Positions 8,374-17,736 of a DNA stretch of 64,000 nt are shown piece by piece; position 1 is the first letter of the stretch, and each line of letters starts with the position of its first letter. The translations under genes were made by a program, and so were the position numbers. The stretch is from Burkholderia sp. SRS-W-2-2016. Its GTDB lineage: Bacteria > Pseudomonadota > Gammaproteobacteria > Burkholderiales > Burkholderiaceae. Location of the stretch: positions 90,514 through 154,513 of the forward strand of contig NZ_MSDV01000071.1 of the NCBI RefSeq assembly GCF_001931485.1. The letters are read 5' to 3'. The notes beneath the pieces are model-generated. The model was not told the DNA's origin, searched no databases, and worked only from the letters and a program-made list of their open reading frames with translations.

Positions 8374-9594
8374 ATGTCAGATACGACGCAACACGAATCG
8401 CGAATTGAGGCGCCCGTCGTGCGCCTGCCGTTCGAACGCGACGAATATGCCGCGCGTCTTCGCAAGACACGCAAGGCCATGCAGGCGGCCGGCATCGAGC
8501 TATTGATCGTGTCGGACCCGACCAATATGGCCTGGCTCACCGGCTACGACGGCTGGTCGTTTTACGTGCACCAGTGCGTGCTGCTCGCGCTGGACGGGGA
8601 GCCGGTCTGGTACGGACGCGGCCAGGACGCGAATGGTGCGAAGCGCACCGTTTTCATGCAGCACGATCAGATCGTCGGTTATCCCGATCATTACGTGCAA
8701 TCCACCGCCCGGCATCCGATGGACTACCTTGCCCGCGACGTGATCGCGGCGCGCGGCTGGGACAACGCGAAGATCGGCGTCGAAATGGATAACTACTATT
8801 TCAGCGCCGCCGCGTATCGCGCGCTGGTCGCGAATCTGCCGGAGGCGAAATGGCAGGATGCGACCGGCCTCGTGAACTGGCAGCGCGCGGTCAAATCGCC
8901 GCGCGAGATCGAGTACATGCGGGTGGCCGCGCGCATCGTCGAGAAGATGCACGCGCATATCGTCGAGCGCATCGAACCCGGCATGCGCAAGAATGACCTC
9001 GTCGCGGAAATCTACTCGGCAGGCATTACCGGCGTGGACGGTCATGGCGGCGACTATCCGGCGATCGTGCCGCTGCTGCCGACCGGCGCCGACGCGGCCG
9101 CCCCGCATCTGACCTGGGACGACACACCGTTTGCAAAAGACGCCGGCACGTTCTTCGAAATCGCCGGTTGCTTCAAGCGCTATCACTGTCCGCAGTCGCG
9201 CACCGTGTATCTCGGCAAGCCGCCGAAGCATTTCATCGAAGGCGAGCGCGCGGTGGTCGAAGGGATCGAGGCCGGGCTTACCGCCGCGAAACCGGGCAAT
9301 ACCTGCGAGGACATCGCCAATGCGTTCTTTGCGGTACTGCACAAATACGGCATAGAAAAGAACAGCCGCTGCGGCTATCCGATCGGCGCGAGCTATCCGC
9401 CGGACTGGGGCGAGCGCACGATGAGCCTGCGTCCCGGGGACAAGACGGTCCTCGAACCCGGCATGACGTTCCACTTCATGCCGGGACTGTGGCTCGACGA
9501 TTGGGGACTCGAAATCACCGAAAGTATTCTGATTACCGACTCCGGCGTCGAGACCTTCTGCAAAACGCCTCGCAAACTGTTCGTCAAACCGTAA
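8374..9594 (+). CDS. doeA: Ectoine hydrolase (M24/creatinase fold)
   Basis: A 406-residue protein with the pita-bread fold of M24 peptidases and creatinases. The N-terminal domain contains DPTNMAWLTGYDGWSFYVHQ and the C-terminal domain contains TFFEIAGCFKRYHCPQSRTV, EPGMTFHFMPG and GLEITESILIT. The protein (EutD/DoeA) opens the ectoine ring to N-acetyl-diaminobutyrates and is known to act with the deacetylase EutE/DoeB. The usual M24 metal ligands are largely replaced, as reported for this metal-independent enzyme. ATG at 8374 has a GAGAGAGGGGAAG leader. It is the first gene on the + strand after the shared operator region and is followed after 65 bases by an alcohol dehydrogenase gene. Confidence 0.85.
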   Translation: MSDTTQHESRIEAPVVRLPFERDEYAARLRKTRKAMQAAGIELLIVSDPTNMAWLTGYDGWSFYVHQCVLLALDGEPVWYGRGQDANGAKRTVFMQHDQIVGYPDHYVQSTARHPMDYLARDVIAARGWDNAKIGVEMDNYYFSAAAYRALVANLPEAKWQDATGLVNWQRAVKSPREIEYMRVAARIVEKMHAHIVERIEPGMRKNDLVAEIYSAGITGVDGHGGDYPAIVPLLPTGADAAAPHLTWDDTPFAKDAGTFFEIAGCFKRYHCPQSRTVYLGKPPKHFIEGERAVVEGIEAGLTAAKPGNTCEDIANAFFAVLHKYGIEKNSRCGYPIGASYPPDWGERTMSLRPGDKTVLEPGMTFHFMPGLWLDDWGLEITESILITDSGVETFCKTPRKLFVKP

Positions 9595-9659
9595 TCCCGC
9601 CGGCGTCGCAAGAGCGTGAAGCCACGCAAGCGCGACGCCCTTTCCATTGAAGAGGACAC

Positions 9660-10739
9660 ATGCTTCCGAAAACAATGAAGGCCATCGTGCTGACCGCGCA
9701 CGGCGGCCTCGACAAACTCGTCTATCGCGACGACGTGCCGGTGCCGGTCTGCGCGGCGGGCGAAGTACTGATCGAAGTCACCGCGTGCGGGCTCAACAAT
9801 ACCGACGTGTGGGTCCGCCAGGGCGCGTACGGCACCGACGACGACCCGCAGGCGGTGTCGACATGGCGACGCGGCCGCTCGACGCTGACGTTTCCGCGCA
9901 TTCAAGGCGCGGATATCGTCGGACGGGTGGTGGCGGTGGGGCGCGGTGTCAGCGACGCGCGGATCGGCGAGCGGGTGATCGTCGATGCATCGATCTATAA
10001 CCGCGACGACGACAGCCTCGCCGATATCGACTATATCGGTCACGGTCGGGACGGCGGTTACGCTGAATATACGGCTGTGCCCGCGGAGAATGCGCACCGC
10101 GTCGACTCCAACTATTCGGATGCCGAACTTGCAACGTTCTGGTGTGCGTATCACACCGGCGAACAGATGATCGAGCGGGCCGGCGTCAAAGCCGGTGAGA
10201 GCGTCTTGATTACCGGTGCGTCCGGCGGCGTCGGCTCGGCGATCATCCAGTTGTGCCGCGCGCGCGGTGCGATTCCGTATGCGGTGGTCAGCAAGGGTAA
10301 GGAAGAGGCGGTGCTCGCACTCGGTGCGCAAGCCGTGATGCTACGCAACAGCGGTGATTTCGTTGCGGATGTCGAGCGGATGATGAACGGCAAGCCGGTC
10401 GACGTGGTCGCCGATCTGGTCGGCGGGGCGCTGTTCGGCAAGCTGCTGAATGTACTGCGACCGGAAGGGCGTTATACGACGGCCGGCGCGATTGCCGGGC
10501 CGGTCGTGCAGCTCGATCTGCGCACGATGTATCTGAAGCAGTTGCAGTTGAATGGGTCGTCGCAAGGGACGCGTGGCGCGTTTAAGCGTGTGCTCGACTA
10601 TATCGGGAGCGGTACGATCAGGCCGGTTCTCGCCGCGACTTATCCGCTGTCGAAGTTTCATGAAGCGCAGACGCGGTTTATGGAGAAGAGCTTTGTCGGG
10701 AATATTGTTGTGATTCCGGATCGGTGTTTCGACTTATAA
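9660..10739 (+). CDS. Zinc-type alcohol dehydrogenase (MDR family), role in locus unknown
   Basis: A 359-residue medium-chain dehydrogenase/reductase. The GroES-like catalytic domain has CGLNNTDVWVRQGAYG and FPRIQGADIVGRVVAVG; the Rossmann domain has GASGGVGSAIIQLCRARGA (GxGxxG-like). GAGG lies 7 bases before the ATG at 9660. A second in-frame ATG at 9675 is possible. It lies 65 bases behind doeA on the same strand, so co-transcription with ectoine degradation is likely. No step of the known ectoine pathway strictly needs it. It might act on a hydroxyectoine-derived alcohol or an aldehyde intermediate, which is inference only. The gene is followed by a hairpin that can stop transcription from both sides. 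Confidence 0.7.
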   Translation: MLPKTMKAIVLTAHGGLDKLVYRDDVPVPVCAAGEVLIEVTACGLNNTDVWVRQGAYGTDDDPQAVSTWRRGRSTLTFPRIQGADIVGRVVAVGRGVSDARIGERVIVDASIYNRDDDSLADIDYIGHGRDGGYAEYTAVPAENAHRVDSNYSDAELATFWCAYHTGEQMIERAGVKAGESVLITGASGGVGSAIIQLCRARGAIPYAVVSKGKEEAVLALGAQAVMLRNSGDFVADVERMMNGKPVDVVADLVGGALFGKLLNVLRPEGRYTTAGAIAGPVVQLDLRTMYLKQLQLNGSSQGTRGAFKRVLDYIGSGTIRPVLAATYPLSKFHEAQTRFMEKSFVGNIVVIPDRCFDL

Positions 10740-10767
10740 AAAGAAGCGGCCGCTCATCAGCGGCCGC
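10733..10767 (-). terminator. Terminator of the doeD-side transcript (possibly bidirectional)
   Basis: Nine-base arms GCGGCCGCT and AGCGGCCGC with a 4-base loop lie at 10746-10767. On the minus strand the stem is followed by TTCTTTTTAT, a good U-tract for the aminotransferase transcript. On the plus strand the following sequence is C/T-rich (ctctctcttcccc), a weaker stop for the alcohol dehydrogenase transcript. Confidence 0.65.
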
Positions 10768-10788
10768 CTCTCTCTTCCCCTCATCCCC

Positions 10789-12186
10789 TCAAACCGCCGC
10801 CGTCTTCGCCAACACCTGCGAAGCAACCTCATCCACCGCCTCACGCGTCAGCTTCACGATCTCGTCCACATCGCTGCGCGTCGCGACCAACGGCGGCGCA
10901 AAGCCGAGAATATCGCCGTGCGGCATTGCCCGCGCAATCAGCCCGCGCTGCATCGCCGCGGCCGACACACGCGGCCCGACCTTCAGCGCCGCATCGAACG
11001 GCTGGCGCGCATCTTTATCGGCCATGAATTCGAGCGCGGCCAGCATGCCCACGCCGCGCACTTCACCGACCAGAGGATGCGAGTCGAACGCCGCATGCAA
11101 CTGCTCCAGCAGATACGCGCCGGTTTGCGCGGCATTCTGCGTCAGGTTCTCGCGCTCCAGGATTTCGAGGTTCGCAAGTCCCGCCGCCGCGCAGATCGGG
11201 TGACCGGAATAGGTCCAGCCATGCCCCATCGCGCCCGACTCCTGGGATGCCTTATCGATCACGTCCCACACCTGTTCGCTGACGATCACACCCGACAGCG
11301 GCGCATACGCACTCGTCAAACCCTTCGCAACGGTAATCAGATCGGGCTGAATCCCATAGTGCTGCGCGCCCATCTTCGAACCGACCCGCCCAAACCCGCA
11401 CACCACTTCGTCGCTAATCAGCAGAATGTCGTGCTTCTTCAACACCTGCTGGATCGCCGGCCAGTACCCGGCAGGCGGCGGCAAAATTCCGCCGGTGCCC
11501 ATCACCGGCTCGCCGATGAACGCGGCGATCGTATCCGCGCCTTCGCGCGCGATCAGCTTTTCGAGTTCATCGACGCAATACGCGACAAACTGCGCTTCGC
11601 TCATCCCCGCCGGCGCGCGCCGATACCAATGCGGACACACGGTGTGTTTGACGCGCTCGACCGGCAAATCGAAGAACTGATGAAAACTCGGCAGACCGGT
11701 CAAACTGCCGGTGACGATCCCCGAGCCGTGATAGCCACGATCGCGCGAAATGATCTTCTTCTTGTTCGGCCGGCCCTTCACATTGTTGTAGTACCAGACG
11801 AGCTTGATCTGCGTTTCGTTCGCATCCGAGCCCGACATCCCGTAGTACACCTTCTTCATTCCCTGCGGCGCCCAGTCGATAATCCGCGACGACAGTTCGA
11901 TGATCGTATCGGTCGAGTGGCCGACATAGGTATGGTAATAAGCGAGCTTCTTCGCCTGCTCGTAGATCGCTTCGGCCACTTCGGTGCGGCCATAGCCGAT
12001 GTTTACGCAATACAGCCCGGCGAATGCATCGATATACGATTTGCCTTGATGGTCCTCGATACGGATACCCTTCGCGCCGGTCACGATCCGGCCCGGCAGC
12101 GCGCCGCTCGCGTGATCGTGCGCGTGCGTCGACGGATGCATGAAGTGCGCGCGGTCCGCGCTCAGCAGTTGCTCTAGTTGATTCAT
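10789..12186 (-). CDS. doeD: Class III aminotransferase DoeD (diaminobutyrate transaminase)
   Basis: A 465-residue fold-type I, class III PLP aminotransferase. Seen are GYGRTEVAEA, the Asp motif LLISDEVVCGFGRVG, and the Schiff-base lysine in ITVAKGLTSAYAPLSG, followed by HGWTYSGHPICAAA. In the ectoine pathway DoeD converts L-2,4-diaminobutyrate to aspartate semialdehyde, which DoeC oxidises. The ATG at 12186 is preceded by a CGAAGGAGTAAC-type leader (AAGGAG). It lies downstream of doeC on the same strand with a 56-base gap. An omega-amino acid:pyruvate transaminase is possible from sequence alone; the locus favours DoeD. Confidence 0.8.
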   Translation of the reverse strand: MNQLEQLLSADRAHFMHPSTHAHDHASGALPGRIVTGAKGIRIEDHQGKSYIDAFAGLYCVNIGYGRTEVAEAIYEQAKKLAYYHTYVGHSTDTIIELSSRIIDWAPQGMKKVYYGMSGSDANETQIKLVWYYNNVKGRPNKKKIISRDRGYHGSGIVTGSLTGLPSFHQFFDLPVERVKHTVCPHWYRRAPAGMSEAQFVAYCVDELEKLIAREGADTIAAFIGEPVMGTGGILPPPAGYWPAIQQVLKKHDILLISDEVVCGFGRVGSKMGAQHYGIQPDLITVAKGLTSAYAPLSGVIVSEQVWDVIDKASQESGAMGHGWTYSGHPICAAAGLANLEILERENLTQNAAQTGAYLLEQLHAAFDSHPLVGEVRGVGMLAALEFMADKDARQPFDAALKVGPRVSAAAMQRGLIARAMPHGDILGFAPPLVATRSDVDEIVKLTREAVDEVASQVLAKTAAV

Positions 12187-12242
12187 GGGTTACTCCTTCG
12201 GGTAATGTTCAAATCAAAAAATGAATGACTGATCGATCGGCT

Positions 12243-13766
12243 TCAGGCCGTCGCATCCGCCGCCATCGCACTGGCCGCCGCGCGCGCGGGCAGGCTGTCG
12301 GTAACCGGCAGTCCAAGCTGGCCCAGGCAGAAATAGCGTGTCTCGACGAACGGCTCGAAGCCTTCCGCGCCGCCTTCGCGGCCAAGTCCCGACGACTTGA
12401 TCCCGCCGAACGGAATCGGCGCGCCGGTGAATTTCGCGCCGTTGACGGACACCATCGCGAAGTCGAGCCGGCGGATCAATTGGAATACGGTGTTCAGTTC
12501 TTTCGCGCACACATAGGCGGCGAGTCCATATTCGGTGTCGTTCGCGCGCTCGACTACTTCGTCGAGCGAATCGAATGGCGTCACCGCCGAGATCGGCGCG
12601 AAGTTCTCCTCGTCGTAGATGCGCATGCCGGCCGCCGCATCGGCCACCACGGTCGGCTGAAAGAACCAGCCACCGCGCTCGTGCGCCGCGCCGCCGACCG
12701 TGATGCGCGCGCCCTTGTCCCGTGCGTCGGCGACACGCTGCGCGGTCGCGTCGAAAGCGGCCTGGTGCATCAGCGGACCGACATCGACACCCGGCTCGAA
12801 CGCGTCGCCGACTTTCAATGCCCGCACCGCGTCGCTATATCGCTCGACGAATGCTTCGTACAACGGACGAGCGACGAAGATCCGGTTCGCCGCGCAGCAG
12901 TCCTGCCCGGAAGTCTGAAACTTCGCGGCGACCGCGACGCGTACCGCCTGTTCGAGGTCCGCATCTTCGGTAACGATGAACGGCGCGTTGCCGCCGAGTT
13001 CGAGCGCGGTCTTCTTGATGCCCGCGTTGGCCGCCGTCTGCATCACCAAAGCACCGACGCGGGTCGAACCGGTGAAGCTGACCGAGCGCACCCGGCTGTC
13101 GGACACCAGCGTTTGCATCGCCATTTGCGGCTCGCCGAGCACCACGTTGAATACGCCGGCCGGAAAACCCGCTTCCTCAGCCAGCTGAGCGAGCGCGAGC
13201 GCCGAAAACGGCGTTTCGTGCGCGGGCTTCGCGACCACCGTGCAGCCGGCGGCGAGCGCGGCGGCAGCCTTGCGCGTGAGCATCGCGCACGGGAAATTCC
13301 ACGGCGTGATCAACGCGGCGACGCCAACCGGCTCGACGATCGTGCCCAATTGCGCGCCGTCGATATGCGTCGGAATCGTGCGGCCATTCAGGCGCCGCAC
13401 TTCATGCGCGAACCATTCGACGAAACTCGCGCCATACGCGATCTCGCCGCGCGCTTCGGCGAGCGGCTTGCCCTGCTCCAGCGACAGAATCGCCGCGAGA
13501 TCCTGCTGATGGCGCAGGATCAGCTCGTGCCAGCGCAGCAGCAGCGCGGAGCGCTTCGCGACCGGCAGCCAGCGCCATGTCGTGAATGCGCGCTGCGCGG
13601 CATCGACCGCGGCGGTGATCTGCGCGGCGTCGAGCATCGGCACGTGACCGAGCACTTCCTGATTCGCGGGGTTCTGCACCGCCACGCTGGCGGCGCTCGC
13701 GCTATGAATCCAGCGCCCGTCCACGTAGCACAGCGATTTGAATAGAACCGGATGACCCAGCAACAT
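12243..13766 (-). CDS. doeC: NAD(P)-dependent semialdehyde dehydrogenase DoeC
   Basis: A 507-residue aldehyde dehydrogenase of the succinate-semialdehyde type. The NAD-binding core has ITPWNFPCAMLTRK and VSFTGSTRVG. The general base Glu is in LELGGNAPFIV. The catalytic cysteine is in the block TSGQDCCAANRIFV. The C-terminus has FGGIKSSGLGREGG. In ectoine catabolism DoeC (also called Ssd) oxidises aspartate semialdehyde to aspartate. A perfect AGGAGG lies 6 bases before the ATG at 13766. It follows the asnC gene with a 185-base gap that could hold a promoter and precedes doeD. The tail after residue ~480 is Ala-rich and non-conserved. Confidence 0.8.
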   Translation of the reverse strand: MLLGHPVLFKSLCYVDGRWIHSASAASVAVQNPANQEVLGHVPMLDAAQITAAVDAAQRAFTTWRWLPVAKRSALLLRWHELILRHQQDLAAILSLEQGKPLAEARGEIAYGASFVEWFAHEVRRLNGRTIPTHIDGAQLGTIVEPVGVAALITPWNFPCAMLTRKAAAALAAGCTVVAKPAHETPFSALALAQLAEEAGFPAGVFNVVLGEPQMAMQTLVSDSRVRSVSFTGSTRVGALVMQTAANAGIKKTALELGGNAPFIVTEDADLEQAVRVAVAAKFQTSGQDCCAANRIFVARPLYEAFVERYSDAVRALKVGDAFEPGVDVGPLMHQAAFDATAQRVADARDKGARITVGGAAHERGGWFFQPTVVADAAAGMRIYDEENFAPISAVTPFDSLDEVVERANDTEYGLAAYVCAKELNTVFQLIRRLDFAMVSVNGAKFTGAPIPFGGIKSSGLGREGGAEGFEPFVETRYFCLGQLGLPVTDSLPARAAASAMAADATA

Positions 13767-13951
13767 GACGACCTCCTGTGTGCGATATCTGCTATCACTG
13801 TAGGTCCGGCGGCACTGCGGATTTTTTTGTTGTGATGTCGCGAAGATTGCGTTTTTTCTGCAATCGGTCTGAACAGAAGAGGTTTTTCGGGCCGGCCTCT
13901 ACACGCACGCATTACCGCATCGGCCGTGCCCATTCGCACTTATTCACTCCT

Positions 13952-14443
13952 TCATCCGTTCTCGCCGATCGACTCCCGCGCCCATTCCGGCAAGCTTTCT
14001 TGGCCAGCCTTGACGACCTTCGTGACGATGTACGTGAAGTACTTCTCGATGCCCAATTCGTCGGTCAAGAGCGTGTCGATAAAACGCTGGTAGTGGTCGA
14101 TATCGCGCGACAACACCTGCATCACATAATCGACGCCGCCGCCCGTTGCAAGACACTGCACCACCTCGGGCGCGGCGGCGATGCGTTCCTCGAAGCGCCG
14201 CATGTCGGGCGCGGTGTGACGCGCGAGCGTGACCTCGACCACCACGCGGCTACCCTTGAACGCGCGGACCCAATCGATATCCGCGCGATAGCCGCGAATC
14301 ACGCCTTCTTCTTCGAGGCGCTTCACGCGCTCCCACGCCGGCGAGATCGACAGATTGATCTCTTCGGCGAGGCGCGACTTCGTAATGCGTCCGTCGCGCG
14401 CGAGGATGCGCAGAATCGCGAGATCGTAGCGGTCGAGTTTCAT
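13952..14443 (-). CDS. doeX: Lrp/AsnC-family regulator (DoeX/AsnC)
   Basis: A 163-residue feast/famine regulator. The N-terminal winged HTH is LDRYDLAILRILARDGRITKS with recognition helix LSISPAWERVKRLEEEGVI. The C-terminal RAM ligand-binding domain has VVEVTLARH and a GGGVDYVMQV strand. In known ectoine degradation loci an AsnC/Lrp protein (DoeX) binds pathway intermediates and fine-tunes expression. The ATG at 14443 lies 7 bases after the doeB stop, so it is probably co-transcribed with eutB-eutC-doeB. A much longer N-terminal extension is open but runs antisense-like over doeB and is rejected. Confidence 0.8.
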   Translation of the reverse strand: MKLDRYDLAILRILARDGRITKSRLAEEINLSISPAWERVKRLEEEGVIRGYRADIDWVRAFKGSRVVVEVTLARHTAPDMRRFEERIAAAPEVVQCLATGGGVDYVMQVLSRDIDHYQRFIDTLLTDELGIEKYFTYIVTKVVKAGQESLPEWARESIGENG

Positions 14444-14450
14444 CGCGCGT

Positions 14451-15485
14451 TCAGACCGCGACCGGGATGCCGCGTTCGAGCACATCGGCCACCACCGCGA
14501 CCGTATCGCCGATCCGCACGAGCCCCGGGAAATGCCGCGCGGCGAGCATCCCGGCACGGCGCGCGCGATATTCGACCGGCGCGACGCCGGTGCGAGACGC
14601 ATCGTAGACCCGCGCAATCACCTCGCCGCGCTCGACCATCTCGCCCAGGTCCTTGCACAATTCGAGCAGTCCGTCGTGCTCGCTGGTCGTGTAGCAGTTG
14701 CCGTCGGGCATATCGAGCAGCGTCGTGGTACGCGGCGCGGCGCCGCTTGCTTCGTCCTGCTTGAGAATGCCCGCGTGCTGCAGGAAACCGCGCACGCCGC
14801 GCTCCGCGACCGCGACACTCTGCGCGGTCGCGGTACCGCCGCCGCCCAGTTCTGTCGATACGAACACCTTGCCCGCTTCCTCGACCGCCGTGTCGTACAG
14901 GCCGACGCTATCGAGTTCGAGCATCCGCATCGAATACGGCGCGCCGAATGCGCGCATCGCCGCTTCGCAGCGCGCCTGCTGGGTCGCGTCAGGCAACAGA
15001 TGAATCGCGGCGAACGGCACGAAATCGAGCGTGCGGCCGCCCGCGTGCAGGTCGAGCACATAGTCGGCGAGCGGCAACAGATAGCGCTGAAAATAATCGG
15101 CGATCTTCTCGGTCACGGTGCCGTCCGGCCTGCCCGGAAAGCTGCGATTCAGATTGCCGCGATCGATCGGCGACGTGCGGGTGCCCGCGCGAAACGCGGG
15201 GAAATTCATGAACGGCACGATGATCACGCGGCCGCATACGTCACCGGCTTTGAGCGTGCCGGCGAGTTTCGCGAGTGCGATCGGCCCTTCGTACTCGTCG
15301 CCGTGATTGCCGCCGCTCAGCAGCGCGGTCGGCCCCTCGCCGTTGCGAATCACGGTGACCGGAATCATCACCGCGCCCCATGCGGAGCCGTCGTGCGAAT
15401 GGGGCAGTTTGAGAAAGCCGTGCTGCTCGCCGTCGGCGTTGAAATCGACCGTCGGTTGAATCGGGGATGCCCGCATCTGTGCCAC
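14451..15485 (-). CDS. doeB: N-acetyl-diaminobutyrate deacetylase DoeB/EutE
   Basis: A 344-residue zinc hydrolase of the succinylglutamate desuccinylase/aspartoacylase (M14-like) family. Zinc ligands are visible as H and E in SGGNHGDEYEGPIAL and H in VLDLHAGG. Also seen are NLNRSFPGRPDGTVTE and a C-terminal barrel-sandwich-like segment (GLVRIGDTVAVV). DoeB/EutE removes acetyl from N-alpha-acetyl-diaminobutyrate made by DoeA/EutD and forms a complex with it. AAGGAG lies ahead of the ATG at 15485. It sits between eutC (51-base gap) and asnC (7-base gap). Confidence 0.85.
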   Translation of the reverse strand: MAQMRASPIQPTVDFNADGEQHGFLKLPHSHDGSAWGAVMIPVTVIRNGEGPTALLSGGNHGDEYEGPIALAKLAGTLKAGDVCGRVIIVPFMNFPAFRAGTRTSPIDRGNLNRSFPGRPDGTVTEKIADYFQRYLLPLADYVLDLHAGGRTLDFVPFAAIHLLPDATQQARCEAAMRAFGAPYSMRMLELDSVGLYDTAVEEAGKVFVSTELGGGGTATAQSVAVAERGVRGFLQHAGILKQDEASGAAPRTTTLLDMPDGNCYTTSEHDGLLELCKDLGEMVERGEVIARVYDASRTGVAPVEYRARRAGMLAARHFPGLVRIGDTVAVVADVLERGIPVAV

Positions 15486-15536
15486 TCCTTCATGAGCCGC
15501 TTAGGCGGCGTAGTGCATATTGCCGATCGACGCGCG

Positions 15537-16541
15537 TCATTGCGTCGGCGCGTCGTTGCGAAAAATCATTCCCGCATTCGCGGCACGCGCGCGCTGCAAC
15601 GCGAGCGCGGCAATCGCGGTGTCCTGCGCGCCGGTGCCGGTCAGATCGCAAATCGTCACATCAGCTTCGCGGGTGCGGCCCACGGCTTGCTTTGCGATCA
15701 CCCGGCCGAGTTCGACGAACGGCCCATCGGCACGCAGCGTGCCGGCGTTCAATGCGTGATGCAGTTCGCCGAGTACACGCGTTTGCTGCACGCGATCGCA
15801 GACGTAGCGCGCGGCAGCCAACGCGGCCGGCGCGATTTCATTCTTGTGCTCGGCATCCGAGCCCATCGCGGTGATGTGCAAACCCGGATGCAGATCGGCG
15901 GCGTCGATCAGCGGCGTGCGGCTCGGCGTGGTCGTAATCGCAATGTCCGCTTCGGCGAGCGCGTGGCGAACGTCGCGCGCGACCTCGCATTGCACGCCGA
16001 GCGTTTCGCTTACCGCCGCCGCGAAACGCTGCGCGCTTTGCGAATTGCGCGCCCACACCCGCACGCGTTCAACACGCCGTACCAGCATCAACGCGCGCAA
16101 TTGCAGCCGTGCCTGTTCGCCCGCGCCGAGCACCGCGACTTGCGGCGTGTGTGGATTGGCGAGCCAGCGCGCGGCCACCGCGCCGGCCGCGGCGGTGCGA
16201 ATCGCGGTCAGATAACCGTTGTCGAGCAGCACCGCTTCGGTCAAGCCGGTCTTCGCGGACAACACCAGCATCAAACCATTCAGGCTCGGCAAACCGAGCG
16301 CGGGGTTGTCGAAAAAGCCTGGGCTCACCTTGATCGCGAAGCTGTCGAGACGCGGCAGCCACGCGGTCTTCACGTCGACTTCGCCGTTGTGCGCGGGCAG
16401 GTCGAGCCGCAGGACCGGCGGCATCGCGACCGCCTCGGTGGCGAGCGCGAGGAAGGCCGCCTCGATCTGGTCGATCGCGGCAAGGTCGAGCGGCACGAGT
16501 TCGCGAAGCTCGGCTTCGCCAAGGAGCGTGATGGCAGTCAT
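15537..16541 (-). CDS. eutC: EutC, ornithine cyclodeaminase-like protein
   Basis: A 334-residue member of the ornithine cyclodeaminase/mu-crystallin family. The substrate domain contains AAFLALATEAVAMPPVLRL and VDVKTAWLPRLDSFAIKVSPGFFDN. The Rossmann domain contains VAVLGAGEQARLQLRAL (GxGxxA). In hydroxyectoine degradation EutC acts with EutA and EutB to produce ectoine. The start codon at 16541 overlaps the eutB stop in ATGA, so translation is coupled. Family membership is clear; the specific role is from gene context. Confidence 0.8.
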   Translation of the reverse strand: MTAITLLGEAELRELVPLDLAAIDQIEAAFLALATEAVAMPPVLRLDLPAHNGEVDVKTAWLPRLDSFAIKVSPGFFDNPALGLPSLNGLMLVLSAKTGLTEAVLLDNGYLTAIRTAAAGAVAARWLANPHTPQVAVLGAGEQARLQLRALMLVRRVERVRVWARNSQSAQRFAAAVSETLGVQCEVARDVRHALAEADIAITTTPSRTPLIDAADLHPGLHITAMGSDAEHKNEIAPAALAAARYVCDRVQQTRVLGELHHALNAGTLRADGPFVELGRVIAKQAVGRTREADVTICDLTGTGAQDTAIAALALQRARAANAGMIFRNDAPTQ

Positions 16542-17569
16542 CGTGTAGTGAGCGAGCGTGATTGAGATTCGGTCTGCGAATCATCGGCGGCAATCAACCG
16601 CCGATGCAGATCCATATCGATGTTCGCGCCGGTCACGACCAGCACCAGCGGCCCGCGCTCGATGCACCCGGCCGGCAGCGCGCGATCGAGCACAGCGGCA
16701 ATCCCCACCGCGGCCGCGCCTTCAACGACGAGCCGTTCATGCCGGTACGCATGCACGATCCCGCGCGCGATCGACCCTTCGTCGAGCAGCACCGTGTGGT
16801 CGATCAGTTCGCGCGTCAGCGCATACGTATAGCGGTTATCGAGCCCGATCCCGCCGCCGAGCGAATCGGCAAGCGTGTCGAGTTCTTCGATCAGCACCGG
16901 TTTGCCGGCCGCGAGACTCGCATGCATCGCCGCGCCGCGCGCCATCGTGACGCCGGTCAGACCGATCGCGCGATTCGCGCTTTTAGCCGCGAGCGCGATC
17001 CCCGCGAACAGACCGCCGCCCGATAGCGGCACGACGATGTTCGCGACGTCCGGCAACGCCTCGACGATTTCGAGGCCGATCGTGCCCTGCCCGGCGATCA
17101 CGAACGGATCGTCGAATGGCGGCACATAGGCGAAACCTTCTTCGCGCGCGAGCCGCAATGCTTCGTGCTCCGCTTCGTCCTGGCTCTGCCCGCTAATGCG
17201 CACCTGCGCGCCGAGCGCGCGAACCGCGTCGACCTTGTTCGCCGGCACGAGCCGCGACAGACACACCGTCGCGTCGATGCCGAGCGCGCGCGCCGCATAC
17301 GCGAGCGCGCGGCCATGATTGCCGGTCGATGCGGTCACCACGCGCGCACAGCCGGCTTCGGCGAGCCGCGCGAGCGCATTGGTCGCACCGCGCAGCTTGA
17401 AGCTGCCGGTCGGCTGCACGGTTTCGAGTTTCAGATAGACGGGGGTACGGGCAAGCGCCGACAGCGCGGGCGCTTCGACGAGCGGCGTGCGGCACACGCG
17501 CCCGTCGATACGGCTGCGCGCGCGGTAGATGTCGGCGAGAGAAAGATCGACTGACGACGAAACGGACAT
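16538..17569 (-). CDS. eutB: EutB, threonine dehydratase-like PLP enzyme
   Basis: A 343-residue fold-type II PLP enzyme like serine/threonine dehydratases. The Schiff-base lysine is K58 in TGSFKLRGA. ASTGNHGRALAYAARALG and the phosphate loop LSGGGLFAG follow. In hydroxyectoine catabolism EutB is thought to act with EutA and EutC to remove the hydroxyl and regenerate ectoine. The start at 17569 (MSVSSSVDLS) is chosen because the conserved part begins there; the longer in-frame N-terminus to 17656 is Arg/Cys-rich and non-conserved. It is first in the eutB-eutC-doeB-asnC set. A CTAG palindrome lies 131 bases upstream. Confidence 0.8.
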   Translation of the reverse strand: MSVSSSVDLSLADIYRARSRIDGRVCRTPLVEAPALSALARTPVYLKLETVQPTGSFKLRGATNALARLAEAGCARVVTASTGNHGRALAYAARALGIDATVCLSRLVPANKVDAVRALGAQVRISGQSQDEAEHEALRLAREEGFAYVPPFDDPFVIAGQGTIGLEIVEALPDVANIVVPLSGGGLFAGIALAAKSANRAIGLTGVTMARGAAMHASLAAGKPVLIEELDTLADSLGGGIGLDNRYTYALTRELIDHTVLLDEGSIARGIVHAYRHERLVVEGAAAVGIAAVLDRALPAGCIERGPLVLVVTGANIDMDLHRRLIAADDSQTESQSRSLTTR

Positions 17570-17699
17570 GCACTGGGCCCTGCATCGAAAGAGTTGATTC
17601 GCGGTTTCGATGCAGCGGCCACTAATGCGGATAAAACGCGTCGCACGCGGCTGCATCGATTTCCATGCAGCCCAGTCTAGTGTTCTAAAAAAGGATTTC

Positions 17700-17717
17700 T
17701 ATTGTCCTAGTTCATTT
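17700..17717. promoter_or_regulatory. Candidate EnuR operator upstream of eutB
   Basis: TATTGTCCTAGTTCATTT shares the core TTG-YY-CTAG and the final CA..T with the palindromes at 8148 and 22848; the right half is degenerate. It lies 131 bases ahead of the eutB start, between eutB and the end of the MFS gene. Confidence 0.45.
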
Positions 17718-17736
17718 CATGCAACGCGCCGGCCAC

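Noticed and set aside
14444..14617. N-terminal extension of the AsnC-type regulator
   Set aside because: It overlaps the end of doeB and lacks family similarity; the HTH starts right after the ATG at 14443.
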